A DNA stretch of 64,000 nt. Origin: Alphaproteobacteria bacterium (GTDB lineage Bacteria; Pseudomonadota; Alphaproteobacteria; Bin95). The translations under genes and the position numbers were made by a program. Below the pieces are notes generated by a model that was given only the letters and a program-made list of their open reading frames with translations, did no database searches and was not told the origin of the DNA. Position 1 is the first letter of the stretch, and each line of letters begins with the position of its first letter. Below are positions 16,633 to 24,806 of the stretch, piece by piece. The stretch is from positions 1 to 64,000 of the forward strand of contig JAJECF010000048.1 of NCBI GenBank assembly GCA_022822125.1. Reading direction: 5' to 3'.

Positions 16633-17942
16633 GACACCCGCCCCTTGCCGACGCCGCGATAGGAAAAGCCCGCCGCCGCCATCTCCGCCGGCTTGTACAC
16701 ATTGCGCAGGTCCAGCAGCACGGGCGCGGCCATGACGCCGCGCAGGCGCTCCATGTCCACCGCGCGGAATTCGTTCCATTCCGTCACCAGCACGGCGCAG
16801 TCGGCGCCCCGGGCGGCGTCATACACATCCCTGCACCAGACGACATCGGGCAGCAGCGGCCGGGCCGTTTCCATCGCCTGGGGGTCGTAGGCGCGCAGCG
16901 TCGCTCCCGCCGCCTGCAGCGCCGGCACGAGTTCGAGGCTCGGCGCCTCGCGCATGTCGTCGGTGTTGGGCTTGAAGGCGAGGCCGAGCACGGCGACGAT
17001 CTTGCCGGCCGCGTCGCCGCCGAGCGCCGCCAGCACGCGCCCGGCCATGGCGCGCTTGCGGGCATCGTTCACCGCAGCGGCGGTTTCAACCAGCCGCATC
17101 GGCGAGCCGGCATCGCTGGCGGTGCGGGTCAGCGCCAGCGTGTCCTTCGGGAAGCAGGAGCCTCCATAGCCGGGGCCTGGATGCAGGAATTTGTCGCCGA
17201 TGCGCCGGTCGAGCCCCATGCCGCGCGCCACGTCCTGCACATCCGCGCCCACCCGCTCGCAGAGGTCCGCAATCTCGTTGATGAAGGTGATCTTGACCGC
17301 GAGGAAGGCGTTGGCGGCGTATTTGGTGAGCTCCGCCGTCTCACGGTCGGTGAAGAGGATCGGCGTCTCGCGCAGGAAGAGCGGGCGGTAAAGATCCTGC
17401 ATGGCGGCGCGGGCGCGGTCGGTTTCGGCCCCGATCACCACCCGGTCGGGATGCACGAAATCCTCGATCGCCGCGCCCTCGCGCAGGAATTCCGGGTTGG
17501 AGACAACATCGATCTCGGCGTCCGGACGCAGGCTGGCGGCAATCTCCGCAACACGCGCGCCCGTTCCCACCGGCACCGTCGATTTCGTCACCAGCACGGT
17601 ATAGCCCCGGACCGCCGCCACGACTTCGCGCGCCGCCTCGAAGACGAAGCTCAGATCCGCATGGCCGTCGCCGCGCCGACTCGGTGTGCCGACGGCGATG
17701 AACACGATATCCGCCCCGGCAACCGCCGCCGCAAGGTCGGTTGAGAAGGTCAGCCGCCCGGACTCGACATTGCGCGCCACCAGATCGTCGAGGCCCGGCT
17801 CGTAGATCGGCATGCCGCCCTGCCGGAGCCTTTCGATCCGGTCCGCATCCTTGTCCACGCAGACCACATCCGTGCCGAATTCGGAGAAGCACGCGCCCGT
17901 CACCAGGCCGACATAGCCGGCGCCCACCATTGCAATGCGCAT
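16629..17942 (-). CDS. ugd: UDP-glucose 6-dehydrogenase
   Basis: A 437-residue NAD-dependent enzyme that oxidises UDP-glucose twice to UDP-glucuronate, a precursor of capsule, exopolysaccharide and LPS sugars. The N-terminal Rossmann motif RIAMVGAGYVGLVTGACFSE spans residues 2-21; LVTKSTVPVGTG and EFLREGAAIEDFVHPDRVVI follow; GPGYGGSCFPKDTLAL near residue 255 holds the catalytic Cys; GLAFKPNTDDMREAPS is the C-terminal domain signature. The length is standard. It lies 39 bp after galU and overlaps the phosphohexomutase start by four bases, so galU-ugd-pgm is one transcription unit. Confidence 0.96.
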   Translation of the reverse strand: MRIAMVGAGYVGLVTGACFSEFGTDVVCVDKDADRIERLRQGGMPIYEPGLDDLVARNVESGRLTFSTDLAAAVAGADIVFIAVGTPSRRGDGHADLSFVFEAAREVVAAVRGYTVLVTKSTVPVGTGARVAEIAASLRPDAEIDVVSNPEFLREGAAIEDFVHPDRVVIGAETDRARAAMQDLYRPLFLRETPILFTDRETAELTKYAANAFLAVKITFINEIADLCERVGADVQDVARGMGLDRRIGDKFLHPGPGYGGSCFPKDTLALTRTASDAGSPMRLVETAAAVNDARKRAMAGRVLAALGGDAAGKIVAVLGLAFKPNTDDMREAPSLELVPALQAAGATLRAYDPQAMETARPLLPDVVWCRDVYDAARGADCAVLVTEWNEFRAVDMERLRGVMAAPVLLDLRNVYKPAEMAAAGFSYRGVGKGRVS

Positions 17943-17981
17943 GTTGCTTTCCCCGCCGTCTTCCCGGTTCCGGCCCTGGCT

Positions 17982-18851
17982 TCAGGCGAAGCGCGCCAGG
18001 ATTTCCCTTGCCGCCGGCGCGAGTTCGGGCCTTGCAAGCGCACAGGCGATGCTGGCTTCGAGGAAACCCATCTTGTCGCCGCAGTCGAACCGCCGCCCTT
18101 CAAAGCGCAGCCCGTGGAAGGGCGCGTCGCCGATCGTGCGCGCCATGGCGTCGGTCAACTGGATCTCCCCGCCGGCGCCCGTCTCCTGGGCGTCGAGCGC
18201 CGTCAGCACCGCCGGGTCAAGCACGTAGCGCCCGACAATCGCGAGCGTCGAGGGGGCGGCGGCCGGGGCCGGCTTCTCCACCAGGCCCCGGGCCGAGGCG
18301 AGCCGCCCGTCATCTGCTACGACATCCAGCACGCCGTAACGCCCGGTTTCCGCGCGCGGCACATCCATGACCGCCACGACATTGCCCCCATGCTCGCGGT
18401 GGACATCGAGAAGCTGGCCCAGGCACGGCCGTTCGGAGAGCACGAGATCGTCCGGCAGCAGCACGGCAAAAGGCGAATCGCCGACGACATGGCGCGCGCA
18501 CCAGACCGCATGGCCGAGGCCGAGCGGCGCCTGCTGGCGGACATGCACGACAGCGCCCGCCGCCGGCGCCATATCCGACGCGGCGGCGCGCAGCGCCTCC
18601 TTGCCGCCCGCCGCCAGCGCCTCGTCGAGCTCGGGGGCAAGGTCGAAATGGTCTTCCAGCGCCGCCTTGCCGCGCGCGGTCACGAAGACGAAAGTCTCGA
18701 TCCCGGCGGCCCGCGCCTCCTCGACCGCATACTGGATCAGGGGCTTGTCCACCACCGGCAGCATTTCCTTCGGCACCGCCTTGGTGGCCGGCAGGAAGCG
18801 CGTGCCGAGTCCTCCCGCCGGAATGACCGCTGTCTTGACCTGTCCGCTCAC
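17982..18851 (-). CDS. galU: UTP--glucose-1-phosphate uridylyltransferase
   Basis: A 289-residue GalU that makes UDP-glucose from glucose-1-phosphate and UTP. The nucleotide loop AVIPAGGLGTRFLPATKAVP lies at residues 8-27, followed by KEMLPVVDKPLIQYAVEEA; GLGHAVWCARHVVGDSPFAV near residue 109 and RYVLDPAVLTALD complete the signature. The C-terminus ends with FDCGDKMGFLEASIACAL. It is the promoter-proximal gene of the galU-ugd-pgm unit. Upstream sits a long palindrome (18894-18987) separating it from the DnaJ/VWA pair, which reads in the same direction. Confidence 0.97.
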   Translation of the reverse strand: MSGQVKTAVIPAGGLGTRFLPATKAVPKEMLPVVDKPLIQYAVEEARAAGIETFVFVTARGKAALEDHFDLAPELDEALAAGGKEALRAAASDMAPAAGAVVHVRQQAPLGLGHAVWCARHVVGDSPFAVLLPDDLVLSERPCLGQLLDVHREHGGNVVAVMDVPRAETGRYGVLDVVADDGRLASARGLVEKPAPAAAPSTLAIVGRYVLDPAVLTALDAQETGAGGEIQLTDAMARTIGDAPFHGLRFEGRRFDCGDKMGFLEASIACALARPELAPAAREILARFA

Positions 18852-18893
18852 GCCAAGGACCGCCGCTCGGGACCCGGCGCCCCGATGCTTTTT

Positions 18894-18987
18894 CCGTCAT
18901 GCCCGGCCTCGCTCCGGGCATCTCTCCGGGCTGCTTCCGCCGGACAGGCGGCCGCATGGATGCCCGGAACGAGGCCGGGTATGACGG
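18894..18987. repeat. Long intergenic palindromic repeat
   Basis: Two 28-base arms, 18894-18921 and 18960-18987, are inverted copies that differ at two positions, separated by 38 bases. The left arm begins CCGTCATGCCCGGCCTCGCT and the right arm ends with its complement. The sequence resembles the CGTCAT-xCCCGGCCT palindromes dispersed between genes in many Alphaproteobacteria. It lies in the 212-bp gap between the end of the dnaJ-like gene and the galU start, both leftward, where it could act as a transcript-end or RNA-stability hairpin. No run of T follows, so it is not a standard terminator. No second copy of this family is seen in the window. Confidence 0.85.
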
Positions 18988-19063
18988 AGGGAGCCTGCAT
19001 CGAGCGACCCGGCCTCATGGTTGAACGTCCCTTTCTTCCCTTGGCATGCGCGGGCGCTGCGCT

Positions 19064-19762
19064 TCAGGACCCGAGCAATATATCCTTCGCCTGGTTTATC
19101 TGCGCGGCGAAGAATGTCGAGCCGCCCCGGTCCGGATGGTATTCGCGCATCAGCCGACGGTGCGCCGCGCGGATTTCCGCCGCCGCCGCCCCCGGTGTCA
19201 AGCCCAGCACCTTGTAGGCCTCGTTGCGGGTCATGCCGGCGCCGCCCGCAGCCGGCGCCTCGTTGGCGGCCCTGTCGCGCCAGTTCTCCGGTCCTTCGCG
19301 GTCCAGCCAGCTTTCCAGAAGCTGGGCCGAACGGGGGTCGTTGCCGGTGTAGAAACGCAGCAGGTCGAACAGCTCGTCTTCGGCAAGGTCGGCAAGGGCC
19401 GCGCCGGTATGCGGTCCGTCGATGACCCGCCCGTGCATGGCCCCGGAATCGTGGTCGAGGCGCATGGCGAGAAAACGCGTCTGCACCTCCGACCCCTTAC
19501 CGGGAGTCGGGCCCCTCGCGGTCTTCGCCATATTGCGCGCGCGCCGCCATTGCATGAACAGGCCGAACAGCAAGGGCGCCAGCAGGCCCAGTATCAGCCC
19601 CCGGCCGAAGATCACCAGCAGGAGGACAGCAGCGCCCATGACGAGCACGGCCGCCAGCCTGAGCACGCGCAGCAACGCGCCGGGGTCGGCATTGGCGGCC
19701 CAGCGCGCCAGCAGCGGCAGGCTGATGAGCAGCGCCAGAACCAGGACGACGACGCCGATCAC
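19064..19762 (-). CDS. Membrane-anchored DnaJ-domain protein
   Basis: A 232-residue protein. The first ~70 residues hold two or three membrane helices (IGVVVLVLALLISLPLLARW, then AAVLVMGAAVLLLVIFG and LILGLLAPLLFGLFM). A soluble middle region contains ESWLDREGPENWRD. The C-terminal J-domain starts at MTRNEAYKVLGLTPGAAAAE and has the essential HPD at about residues 209-211 within REYHPDRGGS. This matches the TIM14/DnaJ-type proteins of Alphaproteobacteria that recruit Hsp70 to the membrane. Its ATG overlaps the stop of the VWA gene (ATGA), so the two are coupled. The client is unknown. Confidence 0.88.
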   Translation of the reverse strand: MIGVVVLVLALLISLPLLARWAANADPGALLRVLRLAAVLVMGAAVLLLVIFGRGLILGLLAPLLFGLFMQWRRARNMAKTARGPTPGKGSEVQTRFLAMRLDHDSGAMHGRVIDGPHTGAALADLAEDELFDLLRFYTGNDPRSAQLLESWLDREGPENWRDRAANEAPAAGGAGMTRNEAYKVLGLTPGAAAAEIRAAHRRLMREYHPDRGGSTFFAAQINQAKDILLGS

Positions 19763-20472
19763 CGCCGCCTGCCCCTCCCGCCGCCCGGCAGGGCCTTCAT
19801 CTGTCCCGCCAATTGCTTCGCCGCGCTGCCGGGCAGCGAAGTCAGAGCGGCCCGACCGCCGGCGGCGAACGCCGCCACGGCGCGCAGCAGGGCGCGCAGC
19901 TGCTCGGCGCTGCCGGTGTCGAACCGGCAGCAGGCGCCGCCGGTCAGCCGCGCGATCTCGTTGAAGCCGCGCGTCGCCAGCGGGTCGCCGCCCTCCTGGA
20001 ACAGGAAGGCCGGCGTGCCGAGCATGCCGAGCCGACCGGCTTCATGCGAAACGCGGTCGATATCCTCCTCGAAGGCGTCGCCCACGAAGACCAGCGCATC
20101 CACCTTGCGCTTGTTCGTCTCCTTGGCGGCATGGGCCAGCACCCGGCCGATCTGCGTCAGGCCGCCATAACAGCGGATCTGCAGCATGCGCTTCAGCAGG
20201 TCGTTCGCATTCTTCACCCAGCCGCTCGCCTTGCATTCGCGGAAACCGCGATAGAAGACGAGCTGCACCTCGAGCCCGCCCAGCGCCGCCGCAGTCTGGA
20301 ACATTTCCGCTTGCAGGTGGCTTGCGCGGTCCCAGGTCGGTTCGCGGCTGGCGGTGGCGTCGAGCGCGAAGATCAGCCGTCCGCCGCCGCCGGTGCGCGG
20401 CATCCGGGCGGCCTTCTCCAAGAAGGCGTCGATATCGCCCTCGGGCGAGAAGCGTGTCGGCGTTCCGGCCAT
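19759..20472 (-). CDS. VWA-domain protein
   Basis: A 237-residue protein with a von Willebrand factor A fold. The metal-ion site begins RLIFALDATASREPTWDRA (about residues 32-50), a DxTxS variant of DxSxS. Further family segments are VQLVFYRGFRECKASGW, GGLTQIGRVLAHAAKE (holding the MIDAS Thr) and DALVFVGDAFEEDIDR (the MIDAS Asp). The last ~40 residues are Ala/Gly/Arg-rich and probably disordered. No signal peptide is seen, so it is probably cytoplasmic. It is the upstream member of a coupled pair with the membrane DnaJ protein; such pairs recur in Alphaproteobacteria, but their role is not established. Confidence 0.85.
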   Translation of the reverse strand: MAGTPTRFSPEGDIDAFLEKAARMPRTGGGGRLIFALDATASREPTWDRASHLQAEMFQTAAALGGLEVQLVFYRGFRECKASGWVKNANDLLKRMLQIRCYGGLTQIGRVLAHAAKETNKRKVDALVFVGDAFEEDIDRVSHEAGRLGMLGTPAFLFQEGGDPLATRGFNEIARLTGGACCRFDTGSAEQLRALLRAVAAFAAGGRAALTSLPGSAAKQLAGQMKALPGGGRGRRR

Positions 20473-20491
20473 GGCAGCGCGGAAACATACA

Positions 20492-20653
20492 CTATCGGGA
20501 CGCTCCGGGGCGACCTTCCGAACGCTCGAGCAGTTGCGTGAGCAGAAGACGAGCTTCGTTTACTGCAACACGCCGCAAGGCTCGCCGATAACCAAGGAGC
20601 TCGTTCGCCGGTCTCTCAACCGGATACGCCTTTGCCGACAACTCTTCCATCAT
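20492..20653 (-). CDS. Possible small hypothetical protein
   Basis: A 53-codon frame starting with two ATG codons at 20653 and reading MMEELSAKAYPVERPANELL at its N-terminus, then an Arg/Leu-rich, probably helical segment ending in LLTQLLERSEGRPGASR. It is not recognised. Codon use is noticeably less GC-rich at third positions than in neighbouring genes, which argues either for a non-coding stretch or for an acquired gene. No good ribosome site precedes it, and the frame continues upstream only through the dispersed repeat. It sits 19 bp upstream of the VWA gene. Low confidence. Confidence 0.25.
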   Translation of the reverse strand: MMEELSAKAYPVERPANELLGYRRALRRVAVNEARLLLTQLLERSEGRPGASR

Positions 20654-20689
20654 GCCGGAACACCCCCTTCGACAGGCTCGGAACAGGCC

Positions 20690-20804
20690 CTTCGATACGC
20701 ACCCGCTAGCGCGGGCGTTACTCAGGACGAGGAACAAGGGGGCAGCGGCCGGTCTCCTTGTCGCTCCTCATCCTGAGTAGCGGCGCCAGCCGCGTATCGA
20801 AGGA
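20690..20804. repeat. Dispersed repeat, inverted doublet (copies A and B)
   Basis: Copy A (20690-20732, rightward, diverged) and copy B (20766-20804, leftward, near consensus) face each other across about 33 bases and could form one long hairpin. The rightward consensus starts CTTCGATACGCGGCTGRCGC and ends CGCTACTCAGGATGAGG. Other copies are at 36719-36757, 44058-44095, 45386-45423 and 45524-45564. All lie between genes, in the manner of REP/BIME elements. Copy A carries the diverged centre CACCCGCTAGCGCGGGCG. Confidence 0.85.
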
Positions 20805-20824
20805 CGGCCGTTCCCCCCTTTGCG

Positions 20825-21355
20825 TCATCCCGGCCGAAGCGCAGCGCCTGCTTCGGAGGCCGGCCGCCAAGCCCGGAGTTCGCCCTGCGGCGCGGGAATG
20901 TCCGGGGCAAGCGCCATGTGGTGGACGCGCTCCGCCGGTTCGCCTGCGACCGCAACGCCCACCGCCTCGGCCGGGCCGAAGCCGAGCGGTTCGTAATAGG
21001 CCCGCTCGCCGACAAGGAAGACATGGGACCAGCCGGCGGCGCGCGCTGCATCCAGGGAATGGCGGAGTAGCGCCCGGCCGATTCCCTGCCCGCGAAGCGC
21101 CGGCTCAACTGCCAACGGGCCGAGCAGCAGGGCGCGGGCGCTTTTGTCCCCGACCGCGACCGGCGTTTGCTGCACGCTGCCGACCAGGCGTCCGTCCATC
21201 CACGCAGCGAAGGACAGCCCCGGGCAGGGCAGGTTGCTGGCGCGGAGGCGGTAGGAGGACTTGTTCCTGCGGTCCAGCCCGAACACAAGGTCTAGCAGCG
21301 CTTCCACTGCGGGCCGGTCGGCGGATTCGAGCGGAGAAATCTGGGAAGGATGCAT
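20825..21355 (-). CDS. GNAT-family N-acetyltransferase
   Basis: A 176-residue GNAT acetyltransferase. ARALLLGPLAVEPALRGQGI followed by GRALLRHSLDAARAAGW gives the beta4 strand and the R/QxxGxG/A acetyl-CoA pyrophosphate loop; FLVGERAYYEPLGFGPA is the typical YY/F-x-x-x-GF end of the fold (YhbS-like). It should transfer acetyl from acetyl-CoA to an unknown amine. ATG at 21355 was preferred; an in-frame TTG seven codons upstream is possible. It is leftward, with the dispersed-repeat doublet directly behind its stop, and 105 bp separate it from the nucleotidyltransferase-like gene upstream. Confidence 0.85.
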   Translation of the reverse strand: MHPSQISPLESADRPAVEALLDLVFGLDRRNKSSYRLRASNLPCPGLSFAAWMDGRLVGSVQQTPVAVGDKSARALLLGPLAVEPALRGQGIGRALLRHSLDAARAAGWSHVFLVGERAYYEPLGFGPAEAVGVAVAGEPAERVHHMALAPDIPAPQGELRAWRPASEAGAALRPG

Positions 21356-21460
21356 GGTCGGACGGCTCCCGGACAACGAAACGGCGACAATGCCGGCCGG
21401 AGCCTTGTCCGGCCGGTTCAGGCGCGTTTTCGTCGGAGCCGGCGAACCATGAGGCTGAAA

Positions 21461-22072
21461 TTAGCCGCTTTCGGTCGTCTCCGGCAAGGGCAGGTCGGCG
21501 GCCTTTGCGACCGTTCCGGAAGCGCGCTCGAACAGGCGAACCGCCTTGGCCGGTGCAAGCGTGTCCGCCCACCACTCGAACTCCTCGTGCTGACGCAGGA
21601 ACGGTATGTCGCCGCAACCGGGAACAAGACACTCGCGCTTGCCTTTCGGGCAGGTGTTGAAACTGCAAAGCCGCCCCAGATAACGGTCAGTCCCGGGTTC
21701 CAGAATGAAGACATCGACCTCGTGGGCCGCGACGCCGATGCACCGGCTGGTTATCAGCTCCGTGAGCGCCGCCGCGATCTTCCGGCGCCGGCCGTTCAGG
21801 TCCGACAGGTCGGAAAGCCAGAGCGCCAAGTCGAGGTCCTTGCATTCATGCCAAAGCTCGATCCGGGCGCGCCGATATGCGGAAAAACGCGGCACTTCCT
21901 TCCACGGGTCACGCGCCACCGAGCCGATCGGCGACACCGCCAGCACATGTGGGTGGAGCCGCAAGGCCGCCGTCACGGCGTCGGCGGCAATGCGGAACCG
22001 GCGATAGCGGTCCAGCAGAAAGCTGTTCTGTTGCTCGATACCAGCCCGAGAAGTTGCCCGCACTGCCGTCAC
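21461..22072 (-). CDS. Nucleotidyltransferase-like hypothetical protein
   Basis: A 203-residue protein with a pattern that fits the minimal nucleotidyltransferase fold: VSPIGSVARDP (GS motif, about residues 46-56) followed by HECKDLDLALWLSDL (DxD, about 75-89), then AHEVDVFILEPG, where a third acidic residue could lie. The C-terminal third has a Cys-rich stretch, RLCSFNTCPKGKRECLVPGC, and HEEFEWWADTL, suggesting a structural metal site. Similar proteins occur in unrelated bacteria without a known role. The start ATG at 22072 overlaps the dnaQ stop by four bases, so it is read from the dnaQ operon. Family assignment is moderate; function is unknown. Confidence 0.7.
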   Translation of the reverse strand: MTAVRATSRAGIEQQNSFLLDRYRRFRIAADAVTAALRLHPHVLAVSPIGSVARDPWKEVPRFSAYRRARIELWHECKDLDLALWLSDLSDLNGRRRKIAAALTELITSRCIGVAAHEVDVFILEPGTDRYLGRLCSFNTCPKGKRECLVPGCGDIPFLRQHEEFEWWADTLAPAKAVRLFERASGTVAKAADLPLPETTESG

Positions 22073-22749
22073 TCCAGCCAGACAGGGTCCTTCAGGCCGG
22101 CGACGAACGCCTTGTGGGCGGCAAGCTCCTCCGCCGTCGGCGCATGGGGCCGGGGCGGACGGAAGGGATTGCTAACCTGTGTTTTCTCCACGGTTTCGGC
22201 ATTGCCGCCGGCGCCGGCCTGAAAGGCAAGGCCCGGCTGACGGCCGCCGGTCAGATGCAGATAGACCTCCGCCAGCAGGCGGCAATCCACCAGCGCGCCA
22301 TGCAGGGCGCGGACCGAAAGGTCGATCTCGAACCGCTTGCAGAGCGCATCCAGGCTGTTCGGCGCGCCCTGGAAACGGCGGCGCGCCATTTGCAGCGTAT
22401 CGACCAGCCGCTCCCCGGCGAGCGACGGCAGGCCGAGCCGGGTGAGTTCGGCATTCAGAAAGCCTGCATCGAAGGGCGCATTGTGGATCACCAGCGGCGC
22501 ATCGCCGATATATTCGAGGAATCCCGCCGCGACTTCGGCGAAACGCGGCTTGTCGCTCAGGAACTCCTCCGACAATTCATGGACGCGGTATGCGTCCGCC
22601 GGCATGTCGCGCTCCGGATTGATATAGCTGTGCCAGTGTGACCCCGTCGGGACGCGGTGGACCAGCTCCAGAGCGCCGATCTCGACGACCCGGTGGCCCT
22701 CAGCCGGATCGAGCCCGGTCGTCTCGGTGTCGAGGACGATCTCACGCAT
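22069..22749 (-). CDS. dnaQ: DNA polymerase III epsilon subunit (3'-5' proofreading exonuclease)
   Basis: A 226-residue DEDDh exonuclease. ExoI is IVLDTETTGLDP (residues 4-15); ExoII is VIHNAPFDAGFLN (near 98); ExoIIIe is HGALVDCRLLAEVYLHLTGG (near 157), giving the four acidic residues and the catalytic His. The C-terminal extension includes PTAEELAAHKAFVAGLKDPV, which fits the alpha-subunit-binding tail of proteobacterial epsilon. The start overlaps the coaE stop by 8 bases. The gene lies in the conserved alphaproteobacterial order ppsR-maf-aroE-coaE-dnaQ next to the candidate origin. Confidence 0.96.
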   Translation of the reverse strand: MREIVLDTETTGLDPAEGHRVVEIGALELVHRVPTGSHWHSYINPERDMPADAYRVHELSEEFLSDKPRFAEVAAGFLEYIGDAPLVIHNAPFDAGFLNAELTRLGLPSLAGERLVDTLQMARRRFQGAPNSLDALCKRFEIDLSVRALHGALVDCRLLAEVYLHLTGGRQPGLAFQAGAGGNAETVEKTQVSNPFRPPRPHAPTAEELAAHKAFVAGLKDPVWLE

Positions 22750-23353
22750 TGCGCTTTCCTCCCTTGCCGAGCCGCCGGCGCAGCACGGCCCTCAACCGGT
22801 CGCGGGTCAGCCGCTTGCCGGCCCCCGTTGGAATCACAATATCGGCGCGCTTGCGCTTTTCCGCATCCGGCGTCTGTTGCGCGCGCACCTGTTCCAGCCG
22901 TTCGCGGCTCGCGCCCGGGCGGGCCAGCACGCGGGCGGCCTGAATATGTGCCGGCGCGGAGACCACGACGATCCAGTCGCAGCGCTTCTCGCCTCCGGTT
23001 TCGAAAAGCAGCGGCACATCACGCACCGCTGCGGGTTTGCGCTCGCGGGCGGCGCGGCGCAGGAAAGCCCGCTCCGCCCGGCCGACCAGCGGATGCACAA
23101 TGCGCTCCAGCCGCCGGAGCGCGTCCGCATCGGCGAAGACGCGCGCACCGAGCGCTGCCCGGTCGACTGCGCCGTCGCACACCGTTCCCGGAAAGGCCGC
23201 CGCGATGGGCGCGACGGCCGCGCCGCCGGGCGCCATCATGCGATGCACCTCGGCATCGGCGTCGAACACCGGCAGCCCCGCCTCGCGCATCATGGCAGCG
23301 GCGGTGCTCTTGCCCATGCCGATGGAGCCGGTGAGGCCGATAATGCGGGGCAT
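22742..23353 (-). CDS. coaE: Dephospho-CoA kinase
   Basis: A 203-residue P-loop kinase that phosphorylates the 3'-OH of dephospho-CoA, the last step of CoA synthesis. The Walker A is IIGLTGSIGMGKSTAA at residues 4-19; GLPVFDADAEVHRM near 29-42 is the substrate Asp segment; RDVPLLFETGGEKRCDWIVV near 107 is the CoaE DVPLLxE motif; and VRAQQTPDAEKRKRADIVI is the C-terminal signature. ATG at 23353 begins exactly at the conserved fold. It lies 14 bp after aroE and overlaps dnaQ by 8 bases. Confidence 0.96.
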   Translation of the reverse strand: MPRIIGLTGSIGMGKSTAAAMMREAGLPVFDADAEVHRMMAPGGAAVAPIAAAFPGTVCDGAVDRAALGARVFADADALRRLERIVHPLVGRAERAFLRRAARERKPAAVRDVPLLFETGGEKRCDWIVVVSAPAHIQAARVLARPGASRERLEQVRAQQTPDAEKRKRADIVIPTGAGKRLTRDRLRAVLRRRLGKGGKRNA

Positions 23354-23367
23354 GGTCCGCCGACGCT

Positions 23368-24207
23368 TCACAGCCCGGCCAGCACGCTTTGGCGAAGCGC
23401 CTCGTCCACTTCCGGGTCGGTCCCGAACCAGGCCGCGAAACCGGGCCGCGCCTGGTGCAGCAGCATGCCGAGCCCGTCCACGGCGGCGAGGCTGCACCGG
23501 CGCGCGTCGGCAAGCAAGGGCGTTTCCAGCGGCGCATAGACGATGTCGTTCACCACCGCACCGTCCGGAAGGGCGTCGAGCGCAATCTCCAGCGGCGGGC
23601 CGCCTGTCATGCCGAGGCTCGTCGTGTTGACCAGAAGGCCCGCGCCGTCGAGCGCTGCATCCCGTTCGCGCCAGGCGACCGCCGATACGGGTCCGCCGAT
23701 ATCGTCGGCAACCTTCTCCGCACGGGCCGCCGTGCGGTTGGCGAGCCGCACTTCCGACGCACCTGCATCGACCAGCGCCGCCGCCACCGCTCGCGCCGAG
23801 CCGCCTGCGCCCAGCACAACCGCCACGCCCGGACGCCAGTCCGGTGCAGATGCGCGCAGATGCTCCAGGAAGCCGTAAGCGTCCGTGTTGCCGCCATGCA
23901 GCGAGCCGTCCTCCCGCGCGACAACTGTGTTGACGGCGCCGATGCGCCGGGCGAGCGGGTCCGCCTCGTCCACCGCGCGCAGCGCCGTTTCCTTGTGCGG
24001 CAGGGTGACATTGGTGCCGGAGAAGCCCAGGCGCGGCAGCATGCGGATCGCGTCATAGCCGTCCTCAGGGCGCACGGAGAAGGGAATATAGGCGCCGTCT
24101 ATGCCGTAGCGCCGAAGCCAGTAGCCGTGAATTGCGGGCGAACGCGAATGCGAAACCGGCCAGCCCATGATGCCGGCCACCTTCGCCGCCCCGGTCAGCA
24201 GGCCCAT
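23368..24207 (-). CDS. aroE: Shikimate dehydrogenase (NADP+)
   Basis: A 279-residue shikimate dehydrogenase that reduces 3-dehydroshikimate for aromatic amino acid synthesis. The substrate motif GWPVSHSRSPAIHGYWLRRY lies at residues 15-34, the catalytic Lys is in NVTLPHKETAL near 71, and the NADP site is VVLGAGGSARAVAAALVDAG near 130 with ANRTAARAEKVAD. The C-terminus GLGMLLHQARPGFAAWFG is typical. It overlaps the maf stop by 13 bases, so it is part of the tight ppsR-maf-aroE-coaE-dnaQ series. Confidence 0.96.
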   Translation of the reverse strand: MGLLTGAAKVAGIMGWPVSHSRSPAIHGYWLRRYGIDGAYIPFSVRPEDGYDAIRMLPRLGFSGTNVTLPHKETALRAVDEADPLARRIGAVNTVVAREDGSLHGGNTDAYGFLEHLRASAPDWRPGVAVVLGAGGSARAVAAALVDAGASEVRLANRTAARAEKVADDIGGPVSAVAWRERDAALDGAGLLVNTTSLGMTGGPPLEIALDALPDGAVVNDIVYAPLETPLLADARRCSLAAVDGLGMLLHQARPGFAAWFGTDPEVDEALRQSVLAGL

Positions 24208-24806
24208 GCCGGTACCCCCTCGCCGCGCAGGAACTCAAGCAGCGGCAGCAGCGGCAGACCCAGAACGGTGAAAAAATTCCCCTCCACGCGCTCAAACAAT
24301 TGCGCTCCCGGCCCCTCCAATTGATAGGCGCCGACGGATGCCAGCGCCGTCTCGCCGACTACCTTCAGATAGGCGTCGATGGCCGCCGGGGTCAGAGGGC
24401 GCATGGCGAGCCGGGCGCGCTCCGTCCGCTCCCACAGCACGGTCCTGTCCCTGAGCGCCACAGCAGCTGTCACAAGCTCGTGCTCGCGCCCTGAAAAAGC
24501 AGTCAGATGCGCAGCGGCCTCGCCCTTGTCGCGCGGCTTGTCGAACCGCCGGTCGCCCATGACGAGCAATTGGTCGGCGCCGAGAACCAGCCGGCCGGGG
24601 CGGACTGCCGAAACAGCCGCCGCCTTCGCCTCGGCAAGCGCCAGTGCGAGGGCATTGTGGTCCAACGTGCCGTATTCCGCCTTCACCGCACCTTCGTCCA
24701 CACCCGAGCCGACCTGTTCGACCGCCACGCCGGCGGCGGCGAGCAGACGCGCCCGCACGGCGCTGGCGGAGGCCAGGATCGGCCGTTCAGCCGGCAGTAC
24801 TGTCAT
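24195..24806 (-). CDS. maf: Maf-family nucleoside triphosphate pyrophosphatase
   Basis: A 203-residue Maf/HAM1-like protein, predicted to hydrolyse non-canonical or methylated NTPs to NMP and PPi as a house-cleaning enzyme. The N-terminal ILASASAVRARLLAAAGV (residues 11-28) is the alphaproteobacterial form of the Maf LASASPRR loop; LVLGADQLLVMGDRRFDKPR near 68 has the GxDQ motif with KP-x-D/S; and SGREHELVTAAVALRD follows. The ATG at 24806 overlaps the ppsR stop by 20 bases and the gene overlaps aroE by 13 bases. Confidence 0.93.
   Translation of the reverse strand: MTVLPAERPILASASAVRARLLAAAGVAVEQVGSGVDEGAVKAEYGTLDHNALALALAEAKAAAVSAVRPGRLVLGADQLLVMGDRRFDKPRDKGEAAAHLTAFSGREHELVTAAVALRDRTVLWERTERARLAMRPLTPAAIDAYLKVVGETALASVGAYQLEGPGAQLFERVEGNFFTVLGLPLLPLLEFLRGEGVPAWAC

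Larger units (their letters stand above)
20473..20824. other. 352-bp intergenic region
   Basis: Lies upstream of the VWA gene and downstream of the acetyltransferase gene, both leftward. It contains an inverted doublet of the dispersed repeat (20690-20804) and a possible small leftward frame (20492-20653). The remainder, near 20653-20690, reads CCTTCGACAGGCTCGGAACA, an extension of the repeat seen also at 44.04 kb. No convincing terminator with a T-run was found; the promoter for the VWA/DnaJ pair should lie here, but no clear hexamers stand out. Confidence 0.7.
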
